This document shows, piece by piece, positions 35,654-44,434 of a DNA stretch of 64,000 bases. The number at the start of each line of letters is the position of its first letter. Position 1 is the stretch's first letter. The DNA is from Amycolatopsis sp. CA-230715. Lineage in GTDB: Bacteria > Actinomycetota > Actinomycetes > Mycobacteriales > Pseudonocardiaceae. A program made the translations under genes and the position numbers. Below the pieces are notes generated by a model. It was given only the letters and a program-made list of their open reading frames with translations. It was not told the DNA's origin and searched no databases. Where the stretch lies: the NCBI RefSeq assembly GCF_018736145.1, contig NZ_CP059997.1:395501-459500 (forward strand). The letters are read 5' to 3'.

Positions 35654-36085
35654 CTAGAACACGCCCGGCAGCACCTCTTCCTGAGCCTTCGCGTAACTGT
35701 CTTCGTGCTCGTCCAGGTAGCCCTGCCACGCCTGGGCGTCCCAGATCTCCAGCCTGGTGATCGCGCCGATCACCACGCAGTCCTTGTTGAGCCCGGCGTA
35801 GCGCCGGAGCTCGGACGCGATGGCCACGCGCCCCTGGCCGTCCGGACGCTGCTCGTCGGTCCCGGCGAACAGGTAGCGCTGGTAGGCGCGCACCGCCTCG
35901 TTGGTGAACGGGGCTTCGGCGACCTTGCGTGCCATCTGCTCGAACTCGGCGCGCGGGAAGACGTAGAGGCAGTGGTCCTGCCCCTTGGTGACCATGAGTC
36001 CACCTGCCAGCGCGTCGCGGAACTTCGCGGGCAGCGTCAACCGCCCTTTGTCGTCCAGCTTCGGGGTGTGGGTGCCGAGGAACAT
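35654..36085 (-). CDS. mraZ: Transcriptional regulator MraZ
   Basis: 143 residues with two AbrB-like SpoVT domains. Start MFLGTHTPKLDDKGRLTLPA, second repeat DEQRPDGQGRVAIASELRRY. It represses the mra/dcw operon by binding direct repeats in its own promoter. The ATG at 36085 follows a GGGAGGTGG ribosome site; the in-frame extension to 36286 would cover the promoter and its repeats and is rejected. Confidence 0.97.
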   Translation of the reverse strand: MFLGTHTPKLDDKGRLTLPAKFRDALAGGLMVTKGQDHCLYVFPRAEFEQMARKVAEAPFTNEAVRAYQRYLFAGTDEQRPDGQGRVAIASELRRYAGLNKDCVVIGAITRLEIWDAQAWQGYLDEHEDSYAKAQEEVLPGVF

Positions 36086-36150
36086 CGGCCGCCACCTCCC
36101 TACCGGAGCCGGTGGTTTCCCGCCGGAACCGGCCACGGGGCTCCCTTCCG

Positions 36151-36192
36151 CCCCACTGAGCACCACCGTACCCCACTTTTCACCACAGTCAA
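36151..36192 (-). promoter_or_regulatory. mraZ promoter with four MraZ boxes
   Basis: On the minus strand TTGACT (36192-36187), 16 bases, TACGGT (36170-36165) form a good housekeeping promoter with a start near 36158. Overlapping it are four direct repeats in exact 10-base phase: GTGGTG, GTGGGG, GTGGTG, GTGGGG beginning at 36186, 36176, 36166 and 36156. MraZ binds such TGGGN repeats, so this is an autorepression site. Confidence 0.8.
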
Positions 36193-36382
36193 CGCGGAAG
36201 CACGCCGCGATGCGCCGCACTTCACAGCGTTTTTGCAGGTGAGCGACGTGAGGCGAGGTGGGGGCAGGGTGGGGGGCGGCGACCAAGATCCCCCGACACG
36301 GGGGCCTCGAACGGGTCGCGAACGCCCGAAAACGCCCGTTCCACCAGCGGGAAAGGCCTTTTCGGACGGTGCGGGGAGGAAA

Positions 36383-36433
36383 GTGGGGACTCGGGTGGGG
36401 AACGGTGGGGAACCGAGGTGGGGCGCGGTGGGG
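36383..36433 (+). repeat. Plus-oriented GTGGGG repeat array
   Basis: Five GTGGGG copies on the plus strand at 36383, 36395, 36405, 36418 and 36428 (spacings 12, 10, 13, 10), just past the espG stop. Two more lie near 36258 and 36269. Their orientation is opposite to the mraZ boxes. The function is unknown; extra MraZ sites or a G-rich structure are possible. Confidence 0.55.
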
Positions 36434-36440
36434 AGGGTGG

Positions 36441-37193
36441 TCAGGCCTCGTCGAGGAGGTCCGCGATCTTGCCCGCGACCCGCGCGCCGTCGGCGGGCAC
36501 CACGCTCATCCACGCCTGGCCGCCGCGCCGTTCCTCCACCGAGCCGAGGTACGCGCCGACGTCCGTGACGAACCAGCTGACACCGCCGACACGCTTCGCC
36601 GCGTCACGGCCGGTCCGCACGCGCACCGAGAACTGGCCCGCGCCGAGCACCGGGCGCGCCTGGATCGCGAGCACCTCGCTGAGCTGCCGGTCCCGCGCCT
36701 CGGACCGGCCGCCACCCCCGGCGAACACCGGGTCGGCGACCCGGCCTTCGAGCACCGAGGCGGGCAGGCTGACCCCGAAGCCGGGACCCGGCTCGAACCC
36801 GGGGAGGAGCTCCACGATCGCGGTGGCCAGCTCGGTCGGCCTGATCTCGGACAGCCCGATCGTCCGGCTCGGCTGCGCCGCCAGTGTCGCGCGCCTGCCG
36901 TCACCGGACGCGACCGCGCGGAACGGGACCTCGTCCTCGGCGTCGAAGAGCGCTTCGCATTCGACGGACACGGTCCCGCGGGCCAGCACCTCCAGCCGTT
37001 CCACGACCCCGCGGTCGAGATCGCGCCCGTCGTACAGCCCGCGTTCGGCGAGGTTGCCGTACACCTCCCGCCGGATCTCGGCCCGCTCGTCGCCGGTGTA
37101 CCCGACGCTGTGCACGTCGAGCGGCTCGGGTACCGCGCCGAGCCCGAGGTCGTGCCACAGGATGTCGAAGGCCGAAGCCGACACCCTGATCAT
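36441..37193 (-). CDS. EspG-family ESX secretion-associated protein
   Basis: 250 residues. Cytosolic chaperone family that escorts PE/PPE-type substrates to a type VII secretion system. Recognised by its start MIRVSASAFDILWHDLGLG and the mixed C-terminal segment GGVSWFVTDVGAYLGSV. It overlaps the upstream PPE-like gene by an ATGA, a chaperone-substrate pairing. No secretion apparatus genes are in the window. Confidence 0.8.
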   Translation of the reverse strand: MIRVSASAFDILWHDLGLGAVPEPLDVHSVGYTGDERAEIRREVYGNLAERGLYDGRDLDRGVVERLEVLARGTVSVECEALFDAEDEVPFRAVASGDGRRATLAAQPSRTIGLSEIRPTELATAIVELLPGFEPGPGFGVSLPASVLEGRVADPVFAGGGGRSEARDRQLSEVLAIQARPVLGAGQFSVRVRTGRDAAKRVGGVSWFVTDVGAYLGSVEERRGGQAWMSVVPADGARVAGKIADLLDEA

Positions 37194-37765
37194 CCGGCGC
37201 TCGGCCCCGACGGCGGGGTGAAGGCCGCGCCGGGCACCGCCGCGTACAGCCCGGTGTCCCGCGTCGTGACGACGTCGACCGCCTTCGCCTTCGCGGCCGC
37301 CGCCGCGGCTCTGCGCTCCTCCAGCGCGTCGGACAGCCCGGCGATCGCGAGCAGGTCCCCGCTGCGCATCGCGCCGGAGATCATCGACGCCGGGTCGTAG
37401 CCGACGGGATCGGGCATGTCCGCCCTGGCGCGGGCGGCGACCTCTGCCTGCCGCCCGACCGACCCCGCCACCTCCGCCGTCACGCCGCTCGCCTCGTCGG
37501 ACCACGCCGCCGCGGACCGCAGGCTCGCGCGCAACGCCTCGCCCGCCGTGCCGTGCCAGTGCTCGTCGCTGGCGTTCGCGATCGCGGTCAGCTGATCGCG
37601 CGCGTCGCGGAGCCGGTCGCCGAGCCCGGCCCACTGCCCCGCCAGCCCGCCCGCGGCCTCGGGATCGTTGCCCTCGGCCACTTCCGCGACGAGCGCTTCG
37701 TGGGAGTAGGCGTCATAACGCCGGTTCGAGGCGGGCATGGCCGGGTTCGACGGCTCGAAATCCAT
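37190..37765 (-). CDS. PPE/WXG-like type VII secretion substrate
   Basis: 191 residues, mostly helical. GQWAGLGDRLRDARDQLTAI and SDEHWHGTAGEALRASL resemble the PPE/WXG hairpin, with WHG in place of WxG at the turn. The C-terminus is a short Pro-rich tail. It is probably bound by the overlapping EspG protein and exported. Confidence 0.7.
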   Translation of the reverse strand: MDFEPSNPAMPASNRRYDAYSHEALVAEVAEGNDPEAAGGLAGQWAGLGDRLRDARDQLTAIANASDEHWHGTAGEALRASLRSAAAWSDEASGVTAEVAGSVGRQAEVAARARADMPDPVGYDPASMISGAMRSGDLLAIAGLSDALEERRAAAAAAKAKAVDVVTTRDTGLYAAVPGAAFTPPSGPSAG

Positions 37766-37782
37766 GGCTGGCTCCTGTCCGG

Positions 37783-38343
37783 TCACGGCAGTTTCGGGGC
37801 GATGAGACCGGCGACCGTCTTCGCGCGCTCGCAGGCCAGGTCGGTGTCGCGGAAGGTGGCGTTGCTGACGTCGACGGAGGCGCTGCCGCCCTTGCCCGCG
37901 GTCACCAGCACCGCGCAGACGCCGTTCGCGGCGCCGCGGTCGGCGACCTCGTAGGCGGTCCGGTCCCCCGCCTTGGTCTTGCGGCGGGTGCCCTTCTCCG
38001 TGCCGTTGGCAGCCAACTCGGTGGGCGCGTGCTCCGCGTCCACCGTGATGGTCACGCCGAACGTGCCGGGCTCGGTCCAGTCGCAGCCCTTCGCCTGCCC
38101 GATCGCCTTCGGCTTGCCGAGCACGGACAGCCCCGCGGACGACCGGTCCGCCGAGGACAGCAGGCCGCACGGATCGAGCGACCCGAGACCGGCGGGCGCG
38201 TCGGAAGAAGAAGGCGGCGCGGTGGTCTTGACCGGCGCGGCGGGCGGCACCGGTTCCGCGGTCCTTGCCTGCCCGCACCCGGCGAGCAGCGCCAGCGTGG
38301 CGAGTGCGATCGAGGCTCGCGCGAGATGCACGGGAATCCGCAT
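37783..38343 (-). CDS. DUF3558-family lipoprotein
   Basis: 186 residues. Lipoprotein signal with lipobox LLAGC (Cys23), then a Pro/Ala/Ser linker and a domain with LDPCGLLSSADRSS and CDWTEPG, the cysteine-bearing DUF3558 pattern common in Pseudonocardiaceae. The start is either ATG 38343 or GTG 38355. Membrane-anchored outside the cell; function unknown. Confidence 0.8.
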   Translation of the reverse strand: MRIPVHLARASIALATLALLAGCGQARTAEPVPPAAPVKTTAPPSSSDAPAGLGSLDPCGLLSSADRSSAGLSVLGKPKAIGQAKGCDWTEPGTFGVTITVDAEHAPTELAANGTEKGTRRKTKAGDRTAYEVADRGAANGVCAVLVTAGKGGSASVDVSNATFRDTDLACERAKTVAGLIAPKLP

Positions 38344-38347
38344 GCGC

Positions 38348-38707
38348 TCAGCCACCGATGCAGTCGACGCCGTCCTTCGCGGCGTCGTCCGCGTCCTGGT
38401 AGCGGGTCAGCGCCTTGTCGACGTTCCGCTTCAGCCGTTCGAGCTCGCGGCCGAACGCGGTCAGCGACTCCACCGCCGAACCGGCGCCGCCGACGCCGTA
38501 GCGGGCCATGAACTCGCCGATCTCCTTCGCGTACCCGCCGCCGAGCGGCACCGCCCTGCCCAGCGCGCTGGCGTAGCGGACCATTTCGCCCACCACGTCC
38601 TGGAGATCGCTCAGCTGCTGATAGGCGGTCCTCGCGAGATCGGGCGCGACGGCGAAGGCACGCGCGTCGGCCTTCCCCAGCTTCAGGCCCGTGCCACCGT
38701 CGGTCAT
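38348..38707 (-). CDS. Small helical protein of the EspG/PPE-like operon
   Basis: 119 residues, predicted all helix, with no WxG motif. First gene of the four-gene minus-strand operon; GGAGAGGTG precedes the ATG at 38707. It may be a WXG100-like partner. I do not recognise it at the sequence level. Confidence 0.65.
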   Translation of the reverse strand: MTDGGTGLKLGKADARAFAVAPDLARTAYQQLSDLQDVVGEMVRYASALGRAVPLGGGYAKEIGEFMARYGVGGAGSAVESLTAFGRELERLKRNVDKALTRYQDADDAAKDGVDCIGG

Positions 38708-38916
38708 CGCCGCGTCGCACCTCTCCGTAACCGAACCGTTCCGGACCGGAGCATACGTCGCGTCCCCCACCTCGCGGAAGGACCCGTCACCGGCTGGAAC
38801 CCGAACGGAACGATGACGTCGTTACCGGGGTTGACTCACCTAGTTCGCCCGAGTTTGACACACTTCGTGTCAGGCTGAGAGCCGCGCGAGCGGCGGCGAA
38901 GACCCAGCCGAACACC

Positions 38917-38958
38917 ATGACCATCGAGAACATGCTCCGGTACCAGGAGGGCGAGTGA
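38917..38958 (+). CDS. Possible 13-codon leader ORF of moxR
   Basis: ATG at 38917 encodes MTIENMLRYQEGE and stops in a GTGA overlap with the moxR GTG, the same coupling seen at other junctions here. The frame is open further upstream but without a start. No SD. It could be a coupling peptide or chance. Confidence 0.25.
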   Translation: MTIENMLRYQEGE

Positions 38959-40046
38959 CGTCCAGAACACAGTCTGCTACGGCCGGCGACCACACCGGCG
39001 AGCAGGCGACCGGGCAGGCGCCGTACCACCAGTCCGGCTCGCCCGTCGCAGAACACGGCGCGCACGGTCACTCGGCGAGCCTCGAAGAGCTGCACGACAC
39101 CGCCCGCAGAATCGCCGCGAACGTGGAACGCGTGCTGGTCGGCAAGCCCGAGGTGGTGCGCACCGCGCTGGTGACGCTGCTCGCCGAGGGGCACCTGCTG
39201 GTCGAGGACGTCCCCGGGGTCGGGAAGACCTCGCTGGCGAAGGCGCTCGCCAGGTCGATCGACTGCACGGTGAGCCGCATCCAGTTCACCCCCGACATGC
39301 TCCCGAGCGACGTCACCGGCGTGTCCATCTACAACCGGCAGACCGGGTCGTTCGAGTTCCGGCCCGGCCCGGTGTTCGCGAACATCGTGGTGGGCGACGA
39401 GATCAACCGCGCGTCGCCGAAGACCCAGTCCGCGCTGCTCGAGTGCATGGAAGAGCACCAGGTCACGGTCGACACGAACACCTACCACCTCGACGAGCCG
39501 TTCATGGTGATCGCCACCCAGAACCCGATCGAGATGGAGGGCACCTACGCGCTCCCGGAGGCGCAGCGCGACCGGTTCACCGCGCGCGTCTCGATCGGCT
39601 ACCCGGACCCGCAGGCCGAGGTGGCCATGGTCGACGAGCACGCCGGGCACAACCCGCTCGACGACCTGCAGCCGGTGTCCGACGCGGACACGGTGCACCG
39701 CCTGATCCTCGCGGTGCGCGGCATCCACATGGCGCCGGAGATCCGCAAGTACGCCGTCGACCTGGTCGGCGCGACGCGCGGCGTGCCGGAACTGCGGCTC
39801 GGCGCGTCCCCGCGCGCCACGCTGCAGCTCGTGCGCTCCGCCCGCGCGCAGGCCGCGCTGTCCGGTCGCGAGTTCGTGGTGCCGGACGACCTGCACGCGG
39901 TGGCGGTACCGGTGCTCGCGCACCGGCTGGTGCTCACCACCGAGGCGCACGCGGCCCGCCGCTCGGCCACCGACGTGGTGCGCGCCGTGCTGCACCGCGT
40001 CCCGGTGCCCCAGGGCGCGCAGGCAAACGGGCAGGGCCGCCGGTAA
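38955..40046 (+). CDS. MoxR-type AAA ATPase
   Basis: 363 residues. A disordered His/Gln-rich N-terminus (1-40) precedes the AAA domain: Walker A EDVPGVGKTSLAK, Walker B VVGDEINRASPKTQ, sensor VIATQNPIEMEGTYALPEAQ. MoxR proteins are chaperone ATPases working with partner proteins encoded next door; here DUF58 and TgpA genes follow. GTG at 38955 has AGGAGG upstream. The gap before it carries two TTGACWCAC repeats (38831, 38855). Confidence 0.92.
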   Translation: MTSRTQSATAGDHTGEQATGQAPYHQSGSPVAEHGAHGHSASLEELHDTARRIAANVERVLVGKPEVVRTALVTLLAEGHLLVEDVPGVGKTSLAKALARSIDCTVSRIQFTPDMLPSDVTGVSIYNRQTGSFEFRPGPVFANIVVGDEINRASPKTQSALLECMEEHQVTVDTNTYHLDEPFMVIATQNPIEMEGTYALPEAQRDRFTARVSIGYPDPQAEVAMVDEHAGHNPLDDLQPVSDADTVHRLILAVRGIHMAPEIRKYAVDLVGATRGVPELRLGASPRATLQLVRSARAQAALSGREFVVPDDLHAVAVPVLAHRLVLTTEAHAARRSATDVVRAVLHRVPVPQGAQANGQGRR

Positions 40047-40052
40047 CCGCCG

Positions 40053-41327
40053 ATGCTGCGCTCGCTGTCCGGCCTCACCACCCGAGGCCGCTGCCTCCTC
40101 GCCGCGGGAGTGGCCGCGGCGGTCTGCGCGGTCGTGCTGAACGAACGCGACCTGTTGCGGGTCGCGGTGTTCGTGATCGCGCTGCCGCTGCTGGTGGCCC
40201 TGTTCATCGCGGCTTCGCGGGTCCGGATCGCGGCGGCGCGCAAGATGCTGCCCGACCGGGTCCCGGTCGGCACGCCCGGCGAGGTCGAGCTCGACCTGTG
40301 GCGCACCGGCACGCTTCCCGCGGGTGAGGTGCTCCTCGAGGACGGCGTGCCGTACGCGCTCGGGTCGCGGCCGCGGTTCGTCGTCGAGCGGCTCCCGCAC
40401 AACCGCGCGGTGGGCCTGCGCTACCCGGTGCAGCCGGTGCTGCGCGGTATCCACCAGATCGGCCCGCTGCGCGCGACCATCACCGACCCGTTCGGGCTGT
40501 GCGAGTTCGAGCGCGAGCTCATCGGGCACTCCCGGCTGATCGTGACGCCGAGGGTCGTCGGCCTGTGGGGCCTGCCGACCGGGGCGGGCATCGGCGCCGG
40601 CGACGACGGCAGCATCCGCCTGCACGCCGGGCAGGGCGACGCCGACGTCATCGTCCGCCAGTACCGCCAGGGCGACGACCTGCGCAAGGTGCACTGGCGG
40701 TCGACCGCGCGGCGCGACGAGATCATGGTGCGCGTCGAAGAGCGCCCGTGGCGCGGCGGCACGACGGTCCTGCTCGACCACCGCGCCACCGCGCACCACG
40801 GCGCGGGCCCCACCTCGAGCCTGGAATGGGCGGTGTCCTTCGCCGCCAGCGTGTGCGTGCACCTGCGCCGCGCCGGGCACCGGGTCCGCCTGGTGTCCGA
40901 ACACGGCAAACCGCTCGCCGACGCCCCCGGTGAAGGCGGCGAGCACTACGACAACATCGTGCTCGACGCGCTGGCCGCGCTGCAGCCCGCCCACCAGCGC
41001 GATGTCACGGCCGGGCAGGACCCGGCGGGAGGGCAGGAACTGATCGCCATCCTCGGCACGGTGAGCAACGAGGCCGTCGACGAGCTCACCCGGTTCCGCC
41101 CGCGCGGGATCCGCAGCCTGGCCGTCATGCTCGACACCCCGGCGTGGTCCGGCGGGGTCAGCGCGCCCGACCACCGGGCCGCGGCGACCGACGAGTCCGC
41201 CGCGCTGCTGCGCGCCGCGGGCTGGGGGGTCGTGGTGGCGGGCCCGTCGACGCCGATGCCGCAGGCGTGGGGCGAACTCTGCCGCACCACGACCGGGCAG
41301 GGCACGCTGATCGGCGGCGCGCCGTGA
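40053..41327 (+). CDS. DUF58 domain protein
   Basis: 424 residues. Two N-terminal membrane segments (about 12-55), a beta-rich middle, and the DUF58 signature REYRQGDD-like RQYRQGDDLRKVHWRSTAR. It is the regular middle gene of moxR-DUF58-transglutaminase operons, with a possible von Willebrand-type interaction domain. It overlaps the next gene by GTGA. Confidence 0.9.
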   Translation: MLRSLSGLTTRGRCLLAAGVAAAVCAVVLNERDLLRVAVFVIALPLLVALFIAASRVRIAAARKMLPDRVPVGTPGEVELDLWRTGTLPAGEVLLEDGVPYALGSRPRFVVERLPHNRAVGLRYPVQPVLRGIHQIGPLRATITDPFGLCEFERELIGHSRLIVTPRVVGLWGLPTGAGIGAGDDGSIRLHAGQGDADVIVRQYRQGDDLRKVHWRSTARRDEIMVRVEERPWRGGTTVLLDHRATAHHGAGPTSSLEWAVSFAASVCVHLRRAGHRVRLVSEHGKPLADAPGEGGEHYDNIVLDALAALQPAHQRDVTAGQDPAGGQELIAILGTVSNEAVDELTRFRPRGIRSLAVMLDTPAWSGGVSAPDHRAAATDESAALLRAAGWGVVVAGPSTPMPQAWGELCRTTTGQGTLIGGAP

Positions 41328-43849
41328 CGGCCACCGCGCCCCGCCCCACGCAACAGCACACGCCCACACCGCCACCGGCTCCCCGGCTTTCGCTGTGGCG
41401 CGGTTCGGTGCTCGCCCCCGCCGCGGCGGGGCTCGCCACGGTGTGCGCGGCGACCTCGCTGACCGGGGTGGTCGCCGGCGCGGCCTGGCTCGGGTACGTG
41501 ATCGTCGCGGTCATCCTGATCGGCTGCACCGGGCTCGCGCTCCGCTCGATCCGCACCCCGACCCCGGTGGTGGGCCTCGCCCAGATCGCCGTGCTGACCT
41601 TCATGGTCATCGGGGTGTTCACCGACCGCGGGATCGCCGCGATCTTTCCGGGCCCGGCGGCGTTCTCCCAGCTCAGCGATGTGCTGACGCGGGCGTTCGA
41701 GCAGATCCGCACCGGGCTCCCGCCGGTGGAGGCGAGCCCGCCGATCCTGTGCCTGGTCACCATCGCGATCGGGCTGGTCGCGATCCTCGTGGACACCCTC
41801 GCGGTGGCCGCCGCCGCGCCCGCGGCCACCGGGCTGGTGCTCCTGTGCGTCTACGCCGTGCCCGCCGCGCTTTCCGACAGCATGCTGCCGTGGTGGACGT
41901 TCCTGCTCGGCGCGGCCGCGTTCGCCGCGCTGCTCGCGGTGGACGGCAACCACCGGCACCGGCGCTGGCGGACCCGCGACGCGCCGGGCACCGGCACCTC
42001 TCCCGAATCGGCGTCCACCCCGGTCGCGGTGGTCGCGATCGCGGTCGTGCTCGGCCTGGTGGCCGGGACCGTGGTGACCGCGGTCGGCACGGTCAGCAGG
42101 CTGCCCGGCGCCGGGCGCGGCGGGCTCGCCGGCGGTGTCGGCGGCCTCGGCGTCAACCCGTTCACCAGCCTGCGCGGCATGCTCGACCAGGGCAGCAACG
42201 TCGAACTGTTCCGCGTGCGCGGGCTCGGAGACGACAAGCGGCTGCTGCGCGCGTTCACGCTCGACACCTACCAGCCGAACAAGGGCTGGGGCCTGCCCGG
42301 CACCATGCCCGCCGGGGTGCCCGCGAACCTCCCGCTGCCCGCTGCCCCCGGCGACGACGGCACCAGCCGGTCGCGGGAGATCCAGATCGAGCCGGTCAAC
42401 TGGACCGATGTCTGGATGCCCGTCTACGGCGCGCCGCGGCGGCTGACCGGGGTCGCCCCGAACTGGTACTACGACCAGGGCAGCGGCGCGGTGTTCACCA
42501 CGAAGCGCCAGGCGGTCGCCCCCTACACCGAAGTCGCCTCGCTCGCCGAGCCGTCGAAGGACGACCTGCGCGTCGCCGACGTCAAGCCGGACGCGGTCGC
42601 GCCGATCTACACCAGGATCGACCCGGTGGACCCGCGCGTGGTCCAGCTGACCCAGCAGATCACCGCGCACGAGTCGAACAACTTCGACAAGGCGTCGGCG
42701 ATCTGGCGGTACTTCACCGCCCAGAACGGCTTCACCTACGACACGCAGACCGCGCCCGCCGCCGACGCGGACGCACTGACGGACTTCCTGCTGAAGGGAA
42801 AGCGCGGGTTCTGCGAACAGTTCGCCTCGGCCATGGGCGTGATGCTGCGGGTGCTCAAGATCCCCTCGCGCGTGGCGATCGGGTTCACCACCGGGGTGCC
42901 CAACGGCGACCACCGGACGATCACCTCGCAGGACGCGCACGCGTGGGTCGAGGTGTACTTCGGCGACCGCGGCTGGGTCAGCTTCGACCCGACGCCGCTG
43001 TCCGACGGCCGCGGCGTCATCCCGTCGTACCTGCGCCCGGACAACTCGCCCACCGGGCCCAGCGCCTCCTCCGGCGCTGGCCAGCCGAGCAACCCGTCGT
43101 CGCGGCAGGCGCCGACCGGTGTCCCCGCGCCGCCGACGGCCGACCCCGGCAACCAGGGCCAGGCCGGGCAGCGGGACGACGAGCCCGGCTGGGTCGGCAT
43201 CGCGGGGCTGGTCGCGCTGGTGTGCGCGATCGCGGTCACCGCGGCCGCGATCGCATTCGCCAGGCGCGGCAGACGGGGCACGGGCTCGGGCGGGACCGAC
43301 GGCACGGAGTTCTCCGCCACGTCCGCGCGCGGCTCGCCCAGCGACGGCGTCACGGCATGGCTCCCGTTCGCCGCGGGTGTGCTGTGGCTCGCCGCGATCG
43401 GCTTCGCCGCGTGGCTGCTTTCCGGCTGGCTCGCGATCGTGCTGATCGTCGTACTCGTGGTGGCGGGTACGCCCGCCGCGCTCCGCGAGATCGGACGACG
43501 GCGGCGTCTGCACGCGATCGCGGCGCACTCGCCCGGCGCCGCCGACGCGGCGTGGCACGAGCTGCTCGACGAATGCGCGGACCGCGGCACGCCGATCCCG
43601 CCGAGCGAAACGGCGAGGACGGCGGCGCAGAAGCTCGCCACCGAGCACCATCTCGACGGCGATGGCCGTGACGGGCTGCGCGCCGTCGTCGGGGTGCTGG
43701 AACGGCGGTGGTACAGCGGCACGGACACGACCGACGCCACGCTCGGGCCCGCGTTCGAAGACGTCCGGCGGAGCCTGCGGCGCAACGCCCCGGTCTCGTG
43801 GAAGGGCAGGCTGCTGCCGAAGTCCTTGCTCAACCGCTTCCGGCGCTGA
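41324..43849 (+). CDS. TgpA-type membrane transglutaminase-like protein
   Basis: 841 residues. N-terminal membrane domain (about 25-250), then an extracytoplasmic transglutaminase core with a complete triad: Cys in KRGFCEQFASAMG, His in DAHAWVEVYF and Asp in GWVSFDPTPL. A Pro/Ser linker, two more membrane segments and a C-terminal cytoplasmic helical domain follow. Presumed peptidase or cross-linker of cell-envelope proteins. The operon ends in a strong terminator. Confidence 0.92.
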   Translation: MTATAPRPTQQHTPTPPPAPRLSLWRGSVLAPAAAGLATVCAATSLTGVVAGAAWLGYVIVAVILIGCTGLALRSIRTPTPVVGLAQIAVLTFMVIGVFTDRGIAAIFPGPAAFSQLSDVLTRAFEQIRTGLPPVEASPPILCLVTIAIGLVAILVDTLAVAAAAPAATGLVLLCVYAVPAALSDSMLPWWTFLLGAAAFAALLAVDGNHRHRRWRTRDAPGTGTSPESASTPVAVVAIAVVLGLVAGTVVTAVGTVSRLPGAGRGGLAGGVGGLGVNPFTSLRGMLDQGSNVELFRVRGLGDDKRLLRAFTLDTYQPNKGWGLPGTMPAGVPANLPLPAAPGDDGTSRSREIQIEPVNWTDVWMPVYGAPRRLTGVAPNWYYDQGSGAVFTTKRQAVAPYTEVASLAEPSKDDLRVADVKPDAVAPIYTRIDPVDPRVVQLTQQITAHESNNFDKASAIWRYFTAQNGFTYDTQTAPAADADALTDFLLKGKRGFCEQFASAMGVMLRVLKIPSRVAIGFTTGVPNGDHRTITSQDAHAWVEVYFGDRGWVSFDPTPLSDGRGVIPSYLRPDNSPTGPSASSGAGQPSNPSSRQAPTGVPAPPTADPGNQGQAGQRDDEPGWVGIAGLVALVCAIAVTAAAIAFARRGRRGTGSGGTDGTEFSATSARGSPSDGVTAWLPFAAGVLWLAAIGFAAWLLSGWLAIVLIVVLVVAGTPAALREIGRRRRLHAIAAHSPGAADAAWHELLDECADRGTPIPPSETARTAAQKLATEHHLDGDGRDGLRAVVGVLERRWYSGTDTTDATLGPAFEDVRRSLRRNAPVSWKGRLLPKSLLNRFRR

Positions 43850-43885
43850 CTCCCCCGCGCGGGCGAACCGAGGCATTGCGTCCGT

Positions 43886-43936
43886 CCCTGAAGGTGGCCA
43901 TCACGGCATTCAGCGCCGTGATGGCCACCTTCAGGG
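43886..43936. repeat. Perfect 22-base inverted repeat
   Basis: Arms 43886-43907 and 43915-43936 are perfectly complementary with a 7-base loop (ATTCAGC). It lies just before a separate terminator hairpin, so it is not simply a terminator. Its core GAAGGTGGCC resembles the hairpins at 19401-19453, suggesting a dispersed genomic repeat family. Confidence 0.8.
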
Positions 43937-43962
43937 CATCGCGAGCGGACACACCAGGAAAC

Positions 43963-43999
43963 GCCGAAGGCCCCGGGCGCTGTGCCCGGGGCCTTCGGC
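43963..43999. terminator. Bidirectional terminator between tgpA-like gene and DUF3040 gene
   Basis: Perfect 16-base arms (43963-43978, 43984-43999) with a 5-base loop, between convergent genes. Confidence 0.75.
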
Positions 44000-44020
44000 G
44001 TGAGTGGACTCGAAAACGCG

Positions 44021-44434
44021 CTACTGGTCGTCGAAGCGCTGGCGGAAGCGCTCTTCCATCCGTTGCGTGAACGAGCTTCGACGGGACGCCTGTTTGCCGC
44101 GGCCTCCGGCCGAGGCTGGCGAACCGCCGCCCCCTTTTTCCTCGCCCTCGGCGGGTTGCCGTAGCGAGGTGAGGGCAAGCAGGGCTCCGAAGAACATGAC
44201 GAGGAACCCGAGCACGCTCACGAGCGGGATCTCCGCGACCCTGAACGGCAGGATCACGCCCAGCACGAGCAGCGCGACCCCGACCACGAACAGGGCGATG
44301 CCCTGGATGCGGCGGCGGCGTGCTGGCCGGCGCAGCCGGCTTCCTCGCACCGTGGATGCGAACTTGGGGTCCTCGGCATAGAGCTCGCGCTCGATCTGGT
44401 CGAGCAGCCGCTGCTCATGCTCGGAGAGTGGCAT
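44021..44434 (-). CDS. DUF3040 membrane protein
   Basis: 137 residues. MPLSEHEQRLLDQIERELYAEDPKFAS is the hallmark of actinobacterial DUF3040 proteins (Rv2169c group), followed by a basic stretch and two membrane segments (about 44-90), then a Gly/Ser/Arg tail. GGAGG precedes the ATG. Function unknown. Confidence 0.92.
   Translation of the reverse strand: MPLSEHEQRLLDQIERELYAEDPKFASTVRGSRLRRPARRRRIQGIALFVVGVALLVLGVILPFRVAEIPLVSVLGFLVMFFGALLALTSLRQPAEGEEKGGGGSPASAGGRGKQASRRSSFTQRMEERFRQRFDDQ

Noticed and set aside
36100..36286. N-terminal extension of MraZ to 36286
   Set aside because: It would translate through the mraZ promoter and MraZ boxes; the conserved protein starts at MFLGTHTPK with a strong SD.
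38787..43876. Two minus-strand frames of 862 and 976 residues opposite moxR, DUF58 and tgpA
   Set aside because: Both are His/Arg/Gly-rich shadows of the real operon on the plus strand.
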